Under the pieces are notes generated by a model that was not told the DNA's origin, did no database searches, and was given only the letters and a program-made list of their open reading frames with translations. A stretch of 64,000 nucleotides of DNA, from the NCBI GenBank assembly GCA_964351245.1, contig CAYGNF010000001.1:1-64000 (forward strand). Direction: 5' to 3'. Each line of letters begins with the position of its first letter. Positions within the stretch are counted from its first letter, which is position 1. The translations under genes and the position numbers were made by a program. The stretch comes from JANRKH01 sp964351245. GTDB lineage: Bacteria; Pseudomonadota; Alphaproteobacteria; Rickettsiales; Rickettsiaceae. This document shows, piece after piece, positions 8,363-18,164 of the stretch.

Positions 8363-8885
8363 TCTTAATTTTTGTATCTGTTAGAAATTCGTAAGGAGGC
8401 ACTACAAGATTTATAGGAGCGGGCCCCTTTCTTATTCTGCCAGATGAATCGTAATGAGATCCATGACATGGGCAGAACCACCCATCGTAGTCGCCTTGTT
8501 TATCTATAGGCACACAACCTAGATGAGTACATACTCCGACTGTTACAAGCCACTGTTCCTTTCCTTCCTTTACTCTATTTGAATCTTCTTCAGGATCTGG
8601 TAATGTTGCTATATTCACAGAGCGCGCTTCTGTGATTTCTTTTTTGGTCCTATGTTTTATAAAAACAGGCTTACCTCTCCATTTTACAGTAAGAGTATGT
8701 CCCTCAAGTATATGCTCTAAATTCACTTCAATACTAGATAAAGCCAGAACATCAGCAGAGGGGTTCAGAGAATCTACTAATGGCCATACAGCACAAGCAG
8801 CTCCTAAGGCAGCTACACTACTTGATGCTACAACAACAAAATCTCTCTTAGTTTTATCATGAGGTTGTTCTTTAGAGTCTGACAT
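8355..8885 (-). CDS. petA: Rieske iron-sulfur subunit of the bc1 complex
   Basis: The 176-residue product has an N-terminal anchor (about 15-38) and the two cluster-binding loops CTHLGC (119-124) and CPCHGSH (138-144), which supply two Cys and two His ligands to the 2Fe-2S centre. It takes electrons from ubiquinol at the Qo site of PetB. Rieske proteins are exported by the Tat system; here the usual twin-arginine is KRDFVV after Lys12, i.e. a Lys-Arg variant. It is the first gene of petABC and overlaps petB by eight bases. Confidence 0.96.
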   Translation of the reverse strand: MSDSKEQPHDKTKRDFVVVASSSVAALGAACAVWPLVDSLNPSADVLALSSIEVNLEHILEGHTLTVKWRGKPVFIKHRTKKEITEARSVNIATLPDPEEDSNRVKEGKEQWLVTVGVCTHLGCVPIDKQGDYDGWFCPCHGSHYDSSGRIRKGPAPINLVVPPYEFLTDTKIKIG

Positions 8886-9071
8886 ATGTAATTTTATATT
8901 GCGCTTTCTAAGGATAATAGCATATATGGTCTTTCTATAAAAGAATATTGATTTTATTTTGAGAGCTTGCCATAATATGTGTTACTTTTTCTACTACTTG
9001 ATTACAATAATCAAATTATGAGAAATGCATTATTTCGATTGATGTACAGAGAGATTGATACATAGTATTTT

Positions 9072-9653
9072 CTAAAATCTAAATTCTAAAAAAAGTGATG
9101 GATTTTTTTTGCTGACATTGACTGATACAAATGCATAATTTTTACTCCATTCCATTTGGCTATTTGCGTAAGTAATCACTTCCGAAAGCAATGCACCCGC
9201 TATTACTTGCCCTATTGTATGTTCTTTGGCTTTTACTCTACTATAAGCAGTAACAGTAGCTGTTACATAAAAAGGTATAGAAAGATTCGGTTTCTCTTTA
9301 AAATTCCTTATAAAAGCTGCAGCAGACCAGGCAGAAAGAGTGTGTCCAGATGGCATACCATCATATCGGTTTTTTTTGGTTGAGTTATGAGGCCTCTTAC
9401 CAGCACTCCACTCTGCTTCTTTTCCGATAAATTTAGTAGCGTGTAAAGCTGTAAATTCCTGAGCATATATAAAAGCAAAATGACCTGCGCCTTTATCTCC
9501 AGATGCTATTCCTAGCGCTGCGATAGGGTTGATAATTTGAAAAACATCGCCCACGGTTCTTATAGTACTTCTTTTAGACTCAGCGTAAGCGCAGAAAGGC
9601 AGTAGAGATATAGCAAGAAAATATTGCATTAAGATTCGAGAAATAAACTTCAT
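9072..9653 (-). CDS. PAP2-superfamily phosphatase, exported
   Basis: A 193-residue protein with a signal peptide (about 1-24, ending AYA). It has PAP2 motifs: KRPHN (86-90), PSGHTLSAWS (101-110, His104 as general acid) and SRVKAKEHTIGQ (138-149, with Arg139 and nucleophile His145). In most members an Asp sits four residues after the nucleophilic His and supports it; here that position is Gln149. The first motif is also looser than K-x6-RP. Family members remove phosphate from lipids (undecaprenyl-PP, phosphatidate, lipid A) or small esters in the periplasm; the substrate here is unknown. The gene stands alone between hemF and petA. Confidence 0.75.
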   Translation of the reverse strand: MKFISRILMQYFLAISLLPFCAYAESKRSTIRTVGDVFQIINPIAALGIASGDKGAGHFAFIYAQEFTALHATKFIGKEAEWSAGKRPHNSTKKNRYDGMPSGHTLSAWSAAAFIRNFKEKPNLSIPFYVTATVTAYSRVKAKEHTIGQVIAGALLSEVITYANSQMEWSKNYAFVSVNVSKKNPSLFLEFRF

Positions 9654-9846
9654 AAATTATATAGTATTTTTAAAATTCATTAAGATGTAGGACTAGAAAT
9701 TCTGATAATTTATATCTTTATAAATAACCTACACAACACATATGCACTTCTTTTGGACAAGAGGAACAACCATACAATAATCAGTTTTTATATAAAATAA
9801 AGAGCTAAAAAGACTCTTGATACCATAGAATGATCTAAAGATTATA

Positions 9847-10686
9847 TCATGGCCATTTTACCTCAGGTGGCAAAGACATGAGGATGGCTTCTGTGTTTCC
9901 CCCAGTCATTAATCCGAATTTTGTCCCTCGATCATAAAGTAGATTAAATTCTACATATCTACCCCGCTTTACAAGTAAATCCTCTCTCTGATTAGCGCTC
10001 CAACTGAGTAACATTTTGGATCTTATTATTTCTAAATATACATCTTTAAATGCCCTACCTGTATTTTTAATAAACTCAAAATCTTTCTCAAAATCACCTG
10101 TATTAAAATAATCAAAAAAAATACCTCCTACGCCCCTTGACTCATTCCTATGCTTTAGAAAAAAATATTCATCGCATTCTTTTTTAAATTTTGGATATAA
10201 AGAATTATCATACTTATCGCATACATCTTTAAACGCCTGGTGGAACTTATCTGTCTCTTGATCATCAGGATATACGGGCGTAAGATCTCCTCCGCCACCA
10301 AACCATTTTTTTGTAGTAACGATATATCTGGTATTAAAATGAGCAGCGGGCACTAAAGGAGAATGCATATGCGATACTAGTGATATACCTGTTGCAAAAA
10401 ATGATGAGTCTATATCTGCTCCAGGTATTTCTTTTGCAAAAGCCTCGCTGAACTTCCCATGAACTAATGAAAAATTGACCCCCACTTTTTCAAATACATT
10501 GCCCCTCATAATAGACATCTCTCCACCCCCTCCCCCTTCTCTATCCCAAACACTTCTAACAAATTTTTTTGGAATACTATTATTCTCTATTGCCCACTGG
10601 CTTTCTATGGACTCAAATTCAGCGCATATTAAATCGCGAAGATGCTTGAACCATTCTTGTACTTTGAGCTTGTCGTCATTAATCAT
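9847..10686 (-). CDS. hemF: oxygen-dependent coproporphyrinogen III oxidase
   Basis: HemF decarboxylates two propionates of coproporphyrinogen III to vinyl groups using O2, giving protoporphyrinogen IX for haem. The 279-residue sequence has the family blocks WDREGGGGGEMSIMRGNVFEK, HMHSPLVPAAHFNTRYIVT, WFGGGGDLTPVYP, RGVGGIFFDYF and GRYVEFNLLYDRGTKFGL. Length is standard. Its ATG overlaps the lpxB stop in an ATGA junction, so the two genes are co-translated. Use of HemF and not anaerobic HemN implies aerobic metabolism and fits the bc1 and cytochrome c genes nearby. Confidence 0.96.
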   Translation of the reverse strand: MINDDKLKVQEWFKHLRDLICAEFESIESQWAIENNSIPKKFVRSVWDREGGGGGEMSIMRGNVFEKVGVNFSLVHGKFSEAFAKEIPGADIDSSFFATGISLVSHMHSPLVPAAHFNTRYIVTTKKWFGGGGDLTPVYPDDQETDKFHQAFKDVCDKYDNSLYPKFKKECDEYFFLKHRNESRGVGGIFFDYFNTGDFEKDFEFIKNTGRAFKDVYLEIIRSKMLLSWSANQREDLLVKRGRYVEFNLLYDRGTKFGLMTGGNTEAILMSLPPEVKWP

Positions 10687-11813
10687 AATTTTAAAATCTC
10701 TTGCACTGATAATTTACTTGCAACGCCTTCAGGGTTTTTCATTTGCTCTAAGATTTTTCTAGATTCATATATCTGTAATTCTCTTGCAGCATTATCAGAA
10801 ATTAACGCCTCAAGAGCATCAGCTATTTTTTGAGGATTGCACTCTGATTGTATAAACTCTGGAATAATCATTTTATCAGACATAATATTGATCAAATTAG
10901 CATATTTAATCAATATTTTAAATTTAATATATATCCAGGTAAAAAAATGTACTTTATAGCAAATAATCATAGGAATATTATGTAATGCTATTTCCAAGTT
11001 ATTAGTGCCGGATTTCGCAAGAGCAACATTGCATGATTTATATGCCTCAAAATGATTTTCTCCTGTGATAATTGTATTTTTGAGATTGCGCTTTTCTACT
11101 TCTTGCGTAATTATTCTATGTAAATCAGGGTTTGATGCTATGATTACAATAGTGACATCTATTTTTTCTCTCAGTATAGATATACTATCTAAAAAAATGG
11201 GAAGATGCATTTTTACTTCACCCACTCTACTACCCGGTGTAATGCATACCATCTTTGATGCTTTTGGAATATGATGCTTTTCTCTAAAAATATTAGCATT
11301 ATTACACACTTCTTGCTCAAACATAAAATGTCCTACAAATGAAGTCTTCAGCTGCTCTTTTTCAAAATAAGGGGCTTCAAATGGCAAGAGCGCCAGAAGT
11401 AAATCATATAATGAGGCAAATTTTGAGGCTCTTTCTGGCTTATAAGCCCAGACGCTTGGTGCTACAATATGAACCAATTTTGCAGTAGAAAATTTTTTTA
11501 CTCTCTGCGCTACTCGGGTTGCAAATCCTGGAGAATCTATTGTAATAAGTATATCGGGCTCAAATTCTTTTACATAATTCACAGTGAGATTTATCAGATT
11601 ACGTAAACGCAGAATATGAGGAATAATTTCTACAAAACCCATTAAGCTGATATCTTCCATAGGAAATAATGAGTCAAGCCCCTGTTTTCTCATCTCTACT
11701 CCTCCTACGCCCTTGATATCTGAAGCAATATTTTTTCGTAATTCTGATAAAATAAGCGCACCTATTTTATCTCCAGATTTCTCCCCTGCTATTATAAATA
11801 TTTTTTTCATCAA
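10683..11813 (-). CDS. lpxB: lipid-A-disaccharide synthase
   Basis: LpxB condenses UDP-2,3-diacylglucosamine with lipid X to form the lipid A disaccharide. The 376-residue product starts with the family signature IFIIAGEKSGDKIGALI. It contains GVGGVEMRKQGLDSLFPMEDISLMGFVE, a PSVWAYKPERA block, PGSRVGEVKMHLPIFL, and an AKSGTNNLEIA block for nucleotide-sugar binding. Length is normal for GT19. Its presence shows that this organism makes lipid A, unlike Anaplasmataceae. It lies 93 bases after nuoN and overlaps hemF by four bases. Confidence 0.95.
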   Translation of the reverse strand: MMKKIFIIAGEKSGDKIGALILSELRKNIASDIKGVGGVEMRKQGLDSLFPMEDISLMGFVEIIPHILRLRNLINLTVNYVKEFEPDILITIDSPGFATRVAQRVKKFSTAKLVHIVAPSVWAYKPERASKFASLYDLLLALLPFEAPYFEKEQLKTSFVGHFMFEQEVCNNANIFREKHHIPKASKMVCITPGSRVGEVKMHLPIFLDSISILREKIDVTIVIIASNPDLHRIITQEVEKRNLKNTIITGENHFEAYKSCNVALAKSGTNNLEIALHNIPMIICYKVHFFTWIYIKFKILIKYANLINIMSDKMIIPEFIQSECNPQKIADALEALISDNAARELQIYESRKILEQMKNPEGVASKLSVQEILKL

Positions 11814-11906
11814 TGTAGATAAGAATACATGGTTTAATATAGGAGATTTTATACAGAAATTTGTTCGTGTCTATTGTTATTAAAATCATCATCAAATATA
11901 GGAATA

Positions 11907-13310
11907 CTATACTATAAGAGGAAACAAAGTTATAAATACAGCACAGATAAAGATTATTAAAACAATGCTAGAAGTTTCGTGCAGCCTTATCTGAGGAATA
12001 TTAGGAGGAGTAAAATATATTAATCTTACTATGTTAATGTAGTAGAAGGAAGAAATCACGGTCACTAGAAGTGCGATAATAGATGCAACGTAATACTCGG
12101 AATCAAGCACCGCTGCGATTATATAATACTTGCCAAAAAATCCTGCCAATGGAGGAATTCCTACTAGCGAAAAAATAAATATACTCATTGCAAAAGCGCC
12201 TAGTTTTTTTACAACACCAAAACCCACGAGATTATCTATTGAATAATCTTCTGCAAATGGCACTATTGTAATCGCCAGCACACCTATTAAACCAATCATA
12301 CAAACGGAATATATAATTTGATACATAATAGCTGCTCCATATCCACTGGGATTCCCTAGAGATAGGGCTAGCATAACAAATCCCGCATTAAGTATCGTAC
12401 TATAGCCTATTAGACGTTTAAAAGAATTTTGAAGAATAGCTCCAAAGCCCCCTATCATCATACTAGTAATCGCAAGAATAATAAAAGCATCTTGCCATAA
12501 ATGCTTGATATCTATAATCACATACTCAATTATATTAATTAAAGTTATTAGTGCAGTAAATTTAGGCAATGATGAGAAATACGCAAGAGATGTGAAGGGT
12601 GCGCCTTGATATACATCCTGTGTCCAGAAATGAAAAGGTGCTACTGATAATTTAAATAAAATGCCTATAATAAAAAATAACAATCCTACTATCAAGCCAG
12701 GCGAATACCAACCCGTGTTCATTATAACTTTAATATCACCAAAAAGTAAGGATCCTGCAAAACCATATATATAAGACATACCGAATATCATTGTTGATGA
12801 TATAAGGGACCCAAGTATAAAATACTTCATACCAGCTTCTGCAGAGAAGCTGGTGTTCCTATCGTAGCAAGCAAATATATATCCTACAATAGCGACGAGT
12901 TCTAGAGAGGTGTATAATATTAGAAAATCTCTTGCTGAGATAGCAATCATGCATGCCGCTAAAGAAAATAGCAATAAACAAATATACTCATGATGGCCAT
13001 GATGCCAATATTTTATTTTGCCCATACCACCATAAAAAATTAGAATCAATATTGTAAATGATATTAACATGGTTTTTTGCCACATATTTATAGGGTTATT
13101 GATAATACCCCCTAAAACAACATCTTGAGTCAAGAATATTGGAGAAAACTTCATTATCATGACTAAGAGAATCAATAACAAGCCAGCTGCAATCCACCAA
13201 ATAGCTTTAGCCATAGAATGGTATAATCCCGTAATTAGACAAAAAATAGATATTAGGCCTACGCAAATTTCTGGTATAATTGGAAAGATACTCATGAGTC
13301 CGAGCTTCAT
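11907..13310 (-). CDS. nuoN: NADH-quinone oxidoreductase subunit N
   Basis: NuoN is one of three antiporter-like proton-pumping membrane subunits of complex I. The 467-residue protein has about 13-14 hydrophobic helices and the family pattern LELVAIVGYIFACYDR, then KLSVAPFHFWTQDVYQGAP with the helix-7/8 lysine and proline, then a later FKRLIGYSTILNAG block. It is the last gene of the nuoG-N cluster and its ATG overlaps the nuoM stop by four bases. A perfect 10-bp inverted repeat lies inside it (12831-12854). Confidence 0.95.
   Translation of the reverse strand: MKLGLMSIFPIIPEICVGLISIFCLITGLYHSMAKAIWWIAAGLLLILLVMIMKFSPIFLTQDVVLGGIINNPINMWQKTMLISFTILILIFYGGMGKIKYWHHGHHEYICLLLFSLAACMIAISARDFLILYTSLELVAIVGYIFACYDRNTSFSAEAGMKYFILGSLISSTMIFGMSYIYGFAGSLLFGDIKVIMNTGWYSPGLIVGLLFFIIGILFKLSVAPFHFWTQDVYQGAPFTSLAYFSSLPKFTALITLINIIEYVIIDIKHLWQDAFIILAITSMMIGGFGAILQNSFKRLIGYSTILNAGFVMLALSLGNPSGYGAAIMYQIIYSVCMIGLIGVLAITIVPFAEDYSIDNLVGFGVVKKLGAFAMSIFIFSLVGIPPLAGFFGKYYIIAAVLDSEYYVASIIALLVTVISSFYYINIVRLIYFTPPNIPQIRLHETSSIVLIIFICAVFITLFPLIV
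12831..12854. repeat. perfect 10-bp inverted repeat inside nuoN
   Basis: ACCAGCTTCT and AGAAGCTGGT flank a GCAG loop. It lies wholly in coding sequence (the FILGS...SAEAGM region). It would form a stable stem in the nuoN mRNA, but there is no T-tract and no sign that it ends transcription. Confidence 0.55.
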
Positions 13311-14794
13311 TTGCTGTAGCCTATTTTAGTTAAAAGCATAACTATATCATTATTGTAATATTCTGAAATTATAGTGGGGAAAAACCCGAAGATAATAGTG
13401 GCAATAGCAAGAGGTATGATAGCCACCCCCTCTCTAATGGAAATGTCTTTGCATTTTGCAATCTCTAAGCTTTTGATCTCTCCTAGCATCAAATCACGAT
13501 ATAATCTAAGCATATACACAGCTCCTAAAATCATGCCCATACCACCAAAAATTGAATAATATAACGATACGTTATACACACCGATTAAACTATAAAATTC
13601 TCCTACAAAGCCACTAGTACCAGGCAAACCTACCGAGGATAATGTAAATATCATAAATAATATACTAAGAATAGGCATTACCTGCGCCACGCCTCCGTAA
13701 TCCGATATTTCTTTGGTATGCATACGCTCATATAATACACCAATGATCATGAATAATCCGGCGGATATAATACCATGACTGATCATCTGAAAAATTGCTC
13801 CAGAGATACCCTCAAAACTTAAGCTAAATAATCCAGCAGTGACATATCCCATATGGGCTACAGAAGAATATGCTATCATTTTCTTGACATCTGTTTGTGC
13901 TATTGCAACTAAAGATGCGTAGATTACAGCAAATATACTTAGTAAAACCATATAATCTGAAAAATATATTGATGCTTCAGGTAGCATCGGCATCACTCTG
14001 ATGAATCCGTAAGCACCTATTTTTAGCAAAATACCTGCAAGCAATACCGAACCGGCGGTTGGAGCTTGCACATGCGCATCGGGAAGCCATGTATGAAATG
14101 GTACCATAGGTACTTTGATTCCAAATGTAAGAAGCACTGGGATCCATAGCCAAAACTGCTCGGTAAAAGTGAGATTTGGCGCAAGGCTCATAAGCTCGGG
14201 TATAGATAATGTGCCAAATTCATTATATAAATAAATGACATCTATCATGAATAGAATCGATCCAAGAAATGTATAGATAAATATCTTAAAGGCTGCATAT
14301 ACTTTATTCTCACCACCCCAAATACCTATTATTATAAAAATTGGCACTAAAGTAGCCTCGAAACACATATAAAATAACAATAGATTATTAGCGCAGAATG
14401 CCCCCAAAACAAAAGATTCAAGTAGTAATAAACATACAAGAAATTCTTTGATACTCTTTGTAATGGAGGTCAGGCTAATTATAATACATAGCAGAGTCAA
14501 TATAGATGTTAACAGCACGAAAAAAATGGAGATACCGTCTATTGCAAGTTCTATATCAAGGCCTATTGCATCAATGAATGGATGGAATTCTGCAAATTGA
14601 TAACCTCCGGCAAAATCGAATGCGGCCATTAAAAAAAATGAACTTGCTAAGGTAAAACAAGATGCAAGGATAGCGACGTATTTTGCATATAAAATTTTAC
14701 TTGGATTTCTAGATTGCTTAACAAAGCCAGCAATAAAAATAGCGCTAAAAAGCGGTGTACATATTATGAGAGATAGAATAGGAAAATATTCCAT
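13307..14794 (-). CDS. nuoM: NADH-quinone oxidoreductase subunit M
   Basis: This is the second antiporter-like membrane subunit of complex I. The 495-residue protein shows the expected membrane topology and signatures: the Glu of transmembrane helix 5 in the LFYMCFEATLVPIF segment, KVPMVPFHTWLPDAHVQAPT, and DVKKMIAYSSVAHMGYV. These lysines and the glutamate form the proton channel in the family. The ATG of nuoN overlaps its stop; nuoL ends two bases before its start. Confidence 0.97.
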   Translation of the reverse strand: MEYFPILSLIICTPLFSAIFIAGFVKQSRNPSKILYAKYVAILASCFTLASSFFLMAAFDFAGGYQFAEFHPFIDAIGLDIELAIDGISIFFVLLTSILTLLCIIISLTSITKSIKEFLVCLLLLESFVLGAFCANNLLLFYMCFEATLVPIFIIIGIWGGENKVYAAFKIFIYTFLGSILFMIDVIYLYNEFGTLSIPELMSLAPNLTFTEQFWLWIPVLLTFGIKVPMVPFHTWLPDAHVQAPTAGSVLLAGILLKIGAYGFIRVMPMLPEASIYFSDYMVLLSIFAVIYASLVAIAQTDVKKMIAYSSVAHMGYVTAGLFSLSFEGISGAIFQMISHGIISAGLFMIIGVLYERMHTKEISDYGGVAQVMPILSILFMIFTLSSVGLPGTSGFVGEFYSLIGVYNVSLYYSIFGGMGMILGAVYMLRLYRDLMLGEIKSLEIAKCKDISIREGVAIIPLAIATIIFGFFPTIISEYYNNDIVMLLTKIGYSK

Positions 14795-14796
14795 AA

Positions 14797-16722
14797 TTAC
14801 AACACAAAGAAATATAAAATTAACGATAGGCTTGTAGCTATACCAGCCATAAAAATAGATGCGTATAATCTTAATAGACCAGTGTGGAAAAAAGAAATAA
14901 TCCTAGCAACACTCACCGCAATATTACTCATCAATCCTGGTCCAGCTGCATCTATGATTATTTTATCGAAACACTTAAGTAGCATTGCAACAAAATCGTT
15001 CAACTCGACTATACATTTTTGATATATGAAGTCCAAATAAAATTTGTTTTTGATAATAGAATAAAGAAAACATCCAAAGCCTTTTTTTGCTATTATTTTA
15101 TCTTGTGAGTATGAGTAAGTAATATACCCTAATATCATTCCTAAACATGATATTATCACTGGCGCATATAAGACTATACTACTTATCAAATCATGAGAAT
15201 CATGCAGGGATTTGTGGTGACTTACCTGAGCGCCAAAAAAGATTACCCCGCTATAAAACTCAGGCTTATCCATTCCCAGACTTACCAATTTACTGCCGAA
15301 GACTCCAGAAAAAACTGCCCCAAGTGCAAGAAACGCCATAGGGAGATTCATGACAAGGGACGCCTCATGAGGATGAGTGGCACTATCCCAATTTTTGCTC
15401 CCATAAAATACTTTTGTGATGATTTTGATTGAATAGATACTAGTGCATAATACTCCAAGCATGGAGCAGTAATATGCAAATCCTCCATTTAAATATGCTG
15501 ATTCTATAATCAGCTCTTTAGAATAATACCCCGCAAATGGATATACACCCATTATCGCAAGAGAGCCAATCCAAAAAAATATATGAGTAAGCGGCATATA
15601 GCTTGCAACCCCGCCCATTTTATTTACATCTTGCTCATGATGCATTGCATGAATTACTGAACCCGCCCCAAGAAAAAGCATGGCTTTGAAGAAAGCATGG
15701 GTAAATAAATGAAATATAGCAAGATGATACTGAGAAAGTCCGCATGCTATAAACATATATCCAAGCTGGCTACATGTAGAATAAGCTATGATCTTCTTAA
15801 TATCGTTTTGTGTAATTGCTATGAGGGCTGTTAACAATGCAGTGAGAGAGCCGACTACCACTATAATCTCCCTAACTACTGAAGCATATTCAAATATAAA
15901 TGAACATCTTACAATAAGAAATACTCCGGCTGTAACCATTGTAGCTGCGTGAATTAGTCCAGAAACTGGAGTTGGTCCTTCCATAGCATCTGGTAACCAT
16001 ACGTGAAACCCTATTTGCGCAGATTTACCCATACATCCAATCAAGATTAACATGGCAATTAGCTCTGTAAGATATATATCATACCCACAAAAATGGATTT
16101 GTTCGTAATGAATATTACCTACATTACGAAATACTGATGCAAACTCTAAAGTGCCAAAACTATGGTAAATTAGTATTATAGATACTACTAGGGCTAAATC
16201 CGCAACCCTATTGACGACAAAAGCTTTGAGGGCTGCGTTATTTGCAGAGTCTTTTTTATTCCAAAAGCCGATAAGTAAATAAGAGCAAGCTCCTACACCC
16301 TCCCAGCCAAAAAAAAGTTGCATAAAATTATCGCTTGTCACAAGTATTAGCATAATTGCTGTAAATACTGAGATATAGCTCATAAATCTCTGCATATTAT
16401 CATCTTCATACATATATCCTGCAGAATATAAATGCACAGCACTAGAAATAAATGTAACAACCACTAGCATAATTACTGATAATTTATCAATATACATTCC
16501 AGTATCTATCTGTAAATTTCCTGCACTCAGCCATCTCCAGAATTTGAGATGTATGACCTCACCTAAGTATGCCACCTTATAAAATAGAAAGGCTGAGATG
16601 ATTGCAGATAAAATGATAGCAGTTGATGTAATAATTGCGCTGATGTTTTTTGAGGTATATTTACTCATTATACCAGTATATAGTCCAACAAATAATGGTA
16701 ATATTATTACATACTCAACCAT
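14797..16722 (-). CDS. nuoL: NADH-quinone oxidoreductase subunit L
   Basis: NuoL is the distal pumping subunit of complex I with a long lateral helix at its C-terminus. The 641-residue protein contains FFGWEGVGACSYLLIGFW (with the helix-5 glutamate), KSAQIGFHVWLPDAMEGPTP and NDIKKIIAYSTCSQLGYM. The C-terminal 100 residues include an amphipathic stretch and a last membrane helix, as expected for the lateral helix HL. Spacing to nuoK and nuoM is two bases on each side. Confidence 0.97.
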   Translation of the reverse strand: MVEYVIILPLFVGLYTGIMSKYTSKNISAIITSTAIILSAIISAFLFYKVAYLGEVIHLKFWRWLSAGNLQIDTGMYIDKLSVIMLVVVTFISSAVHLYSAGYMYEDDNMQRFMSYISVFTAIMLILVTSDNFMQLFFGWEGVGACSYLLIGFWNKKDSANNAALKAFVVNRVADLALVVSIILIYHSFGTLEFASVFRNVGNIHYEQIHFCGYDIYLTELIAMLILIGCMGKSAQIGFHVWLPDAMEGPTPVSGLIHAATMVTAGVFLIVRCSFIFEYASVVREIIVVVGSLTALLTALIAITQNDIKKIIAYSTCSQLGYMFIACGLSQYHLAIFHLFTHAFFKAMLFLGAGSVIHAMHHEQDVNKMGGVASYMPLTHIFFWIGSLAIMGVYPFAGYYSKELIIESAYLNGGFAYYCSMLGVLCTSIYSIKIITKVFYGSKNWDSATHPHEASLVMNLPMAFLALGAVFSGVFGSKLVSLGMDKPEFYSGVIFFGAQVSHHKSLHDSHDLISSIVLYAPVIISCLGMILGYITYSYSQDKIIAKKGFGCFLYSIIKNKFYLDFIYQKCIVELNDFVAMLLKCFDKIIIDAAGPGLMSNIAVSVARIISFFHTGLLRLYASIFMAGIATSLSLILYFFVL

Positions 16723-16724
16723 GC

Positions 16725-17036
16725 CTACCCTCTTAATTCGGTTGTATATTCTGTTGAGATAGATTCTTTGTTGCGAAAAAACACTACTACAATTGCTAAG
16801 CCTACTGCAGCTTCTGCGGCCGCAACACTAAGAATGATAATACTTGCTATTTGGCCCTTTAAGTCAATCATGTAATAAGAAAATGCTACAAAGTTTATAT
16901 TAGCAGAGAGTAGTATAAGCTCTATAGATACTAAGACTCTTATAAGATTTTTATAGTTAATAGTTACGCCTAGCAAACCTATTGCAAAAATCATACTAGA
17001 TAATGTTAAATAATGCATAAGAGATATATTATTCAT
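16725..17036 (-). CDS. nuoK: NADH-quinone oxidoreductase subunit K
   Basis: This is a small three-helix membrane subunit of complex I (ND4L). Starting at the ATG at 17036 gives 103 residues, matching the usual 100-102. The product begins MNNISLMHYLTLSSMIFAIG and includes the conserved IRVLVSIELILLSANINF with the proton-channel glutamate, and a second acidic helix (VAAAEAAVGLAIVVVFFR). An in-frame start 24 bases upstream is possible but would add residues not found in the family. The chosen ATG overlaps the nuoJ stop as ATGAATAA (eight bases). Confidence 0.94.
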   Translation of the reverse strand: MNNISLMHYLTLSSMIFAIGLLGVTINYKNLIRVLVSIELILLSANINFVAFSYYMIDLKGQIASIIILSVAAAEAAVGLAIVVVFFRNKESISTEYTTELRG

Positions 17037-17691
17037 ACTTAATGTCACTAACACCCTCATTAAATTTTACTTTTTTAATTTCTATTGAGGTTACAGGGTC
17101 TCGCATTAACTGCTCAGAACTATTTTGTCTTTTAGCATCTTTACTTTTTCTGATAGTCAGAACAATAGACCCAATCATTGCAGTAAGTAAAATAAATCCG
17201 CAAAGTTGAAACCCAATAATATAATCTGTATATAATACTTCACCTATAGAGTGAGTATTAGTTAGCTCTTGTTTCAATCTTTGGTTTAATTCCCCTCCCG
17301 CTCCTAGGATTTTAAATGTTTCAGTATTAGATAATGGTACTTGCATTGCATAATTCTTTAAACTCTTTGCTCCTACAAGGGTAATAGATATAGCGATTAT
17401 AAATGCTATAAGACAATTGAACAAAAAATGAGCAGAAAAATTATATTTAAAATGCTCTGTATTCCCCCCAATCATCATAATAACAAATAAAAATAATACT
17501 GCGATTGCTCCAACGTAAACAATCACTATGCTTATTGCTATGAATTCTGCATCAAGTAAAATAAATAAACCGGAGCTACTCAGAAATGCGAATACCAACC
17601 ACAAAACAGATGATACAGGGTTGCGGGAAAAAACTACCGCAAAACTGCTATATAAGGTAAGGGCACTAAATAAATAAAAAAATAACACCAT
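17029..17691 (-). CDS. nuoJ: NADH-quinone oxidoreductase subunit J
   Basis: This is a five-helix membrane subunit of complex I (ND6). The 220-residue protein opens with the typical ALTLYSSFAVVFSRNPVSSVLW and carries the helix-3 pi-bulge region VIVYVGAIAVLFLFVIMM. The C-terminal 45 residues are hydrophilic and charged, a tail somewhat longer than in many bacteria. It is followed by nuoK with an eight-base overlap and begins two bases after nuoI. Confidence 0.95.
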   Translation of the reverse strand: MVLFFYLFSALTLYSSFAVVFSRNPVSSVLWLVFAFLSSSGLFILLDAEFIAISIVIVYVGAIAVLFLFVIMMIGGNTEHFKYNFSAHFLFNCLIAFIIAISITLVGAKSLKNYAMQVPLSNTETFKILGAGGELNQRLKQELTNTHSIGEVLYTDYIIGFQLCGFILLTAMIGSIVLTIRKSKDAKRQNSSEQLMRDPVTSIEIKKVKFNEGVSDIKYE

Positions 17692-17693
17692 AA

Positions 17694-18164
17694 CTACTTG
17701 TACTTATAATCCTTTTTAAGTTTGAGTTCAATTTCTTTTTCCCACATATCCCCGTTTTGCAAAAGCTTATCTTTGTTATATAATAACTCTTTATGAGTAC
17801 CTGTAGCAAACTCAAAATTTGGGCCCTCGACTATTGCATCTACGGGGCAAGCCTCCTGACATAAACCGCAATATATGCATTTTGTCATATCTATATCATA
17901 TTTCGTAGTACGTCTACTACCGTCATCTCTCTCTTCTGCTTCAATCACTATTGCTTGGGCGGGGCATATGGCTTCACATAATTTGCACGCAATGCATCTT
18001 TCTTCTCCATTTGCATATCTTCTTAAAGCATGCTCACCTTTAAATCTAGGGCTAATTTTACTTTTTTCATATGGGTAATTTATAGTCACTTTAGGAGAAA
18101 AAAAATACTTTAATGTAAGATACATACCTCTTAAAATTTCATACAAAGCTAATCTCTTAAGCAT
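17694..18164 (-). CDS. nuoI: NADH-quinone oxidoreductase subunit I (two 4Fe-4S clusters)
   Basis: NuoI carries clusters N6a and N6b, which relay electrons towards the quinone site. From the ATG at 18164 the product has 156 residues, with the TYKY-type start [18 protein letters not shown] and then two ferredoxin motifs, [16 protein letters not shown] and [17 protein letters not shown] longer frame to 18194 would add ten residues with no match to the family. The chosen ATG overlaps the nuoH stop as ATGCTTAA (eight bases), the same junction type as nuoJ-nuoK. Confidence 0.95.
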   Translation of the reverse strand: MLKRLALYEILRGMYLTLKYFFSPKVTINYPYEKSKISPRFKGEHALRRYANGEERCIACKLCEAICPAQAIVIEAEERDDGSRRTTKYDIDMTKCIYCGLCQEACPVDAIVEGPNFEFATGTHKELLYNKDKLLQNGDMWEKEIELKLKKDYKYK

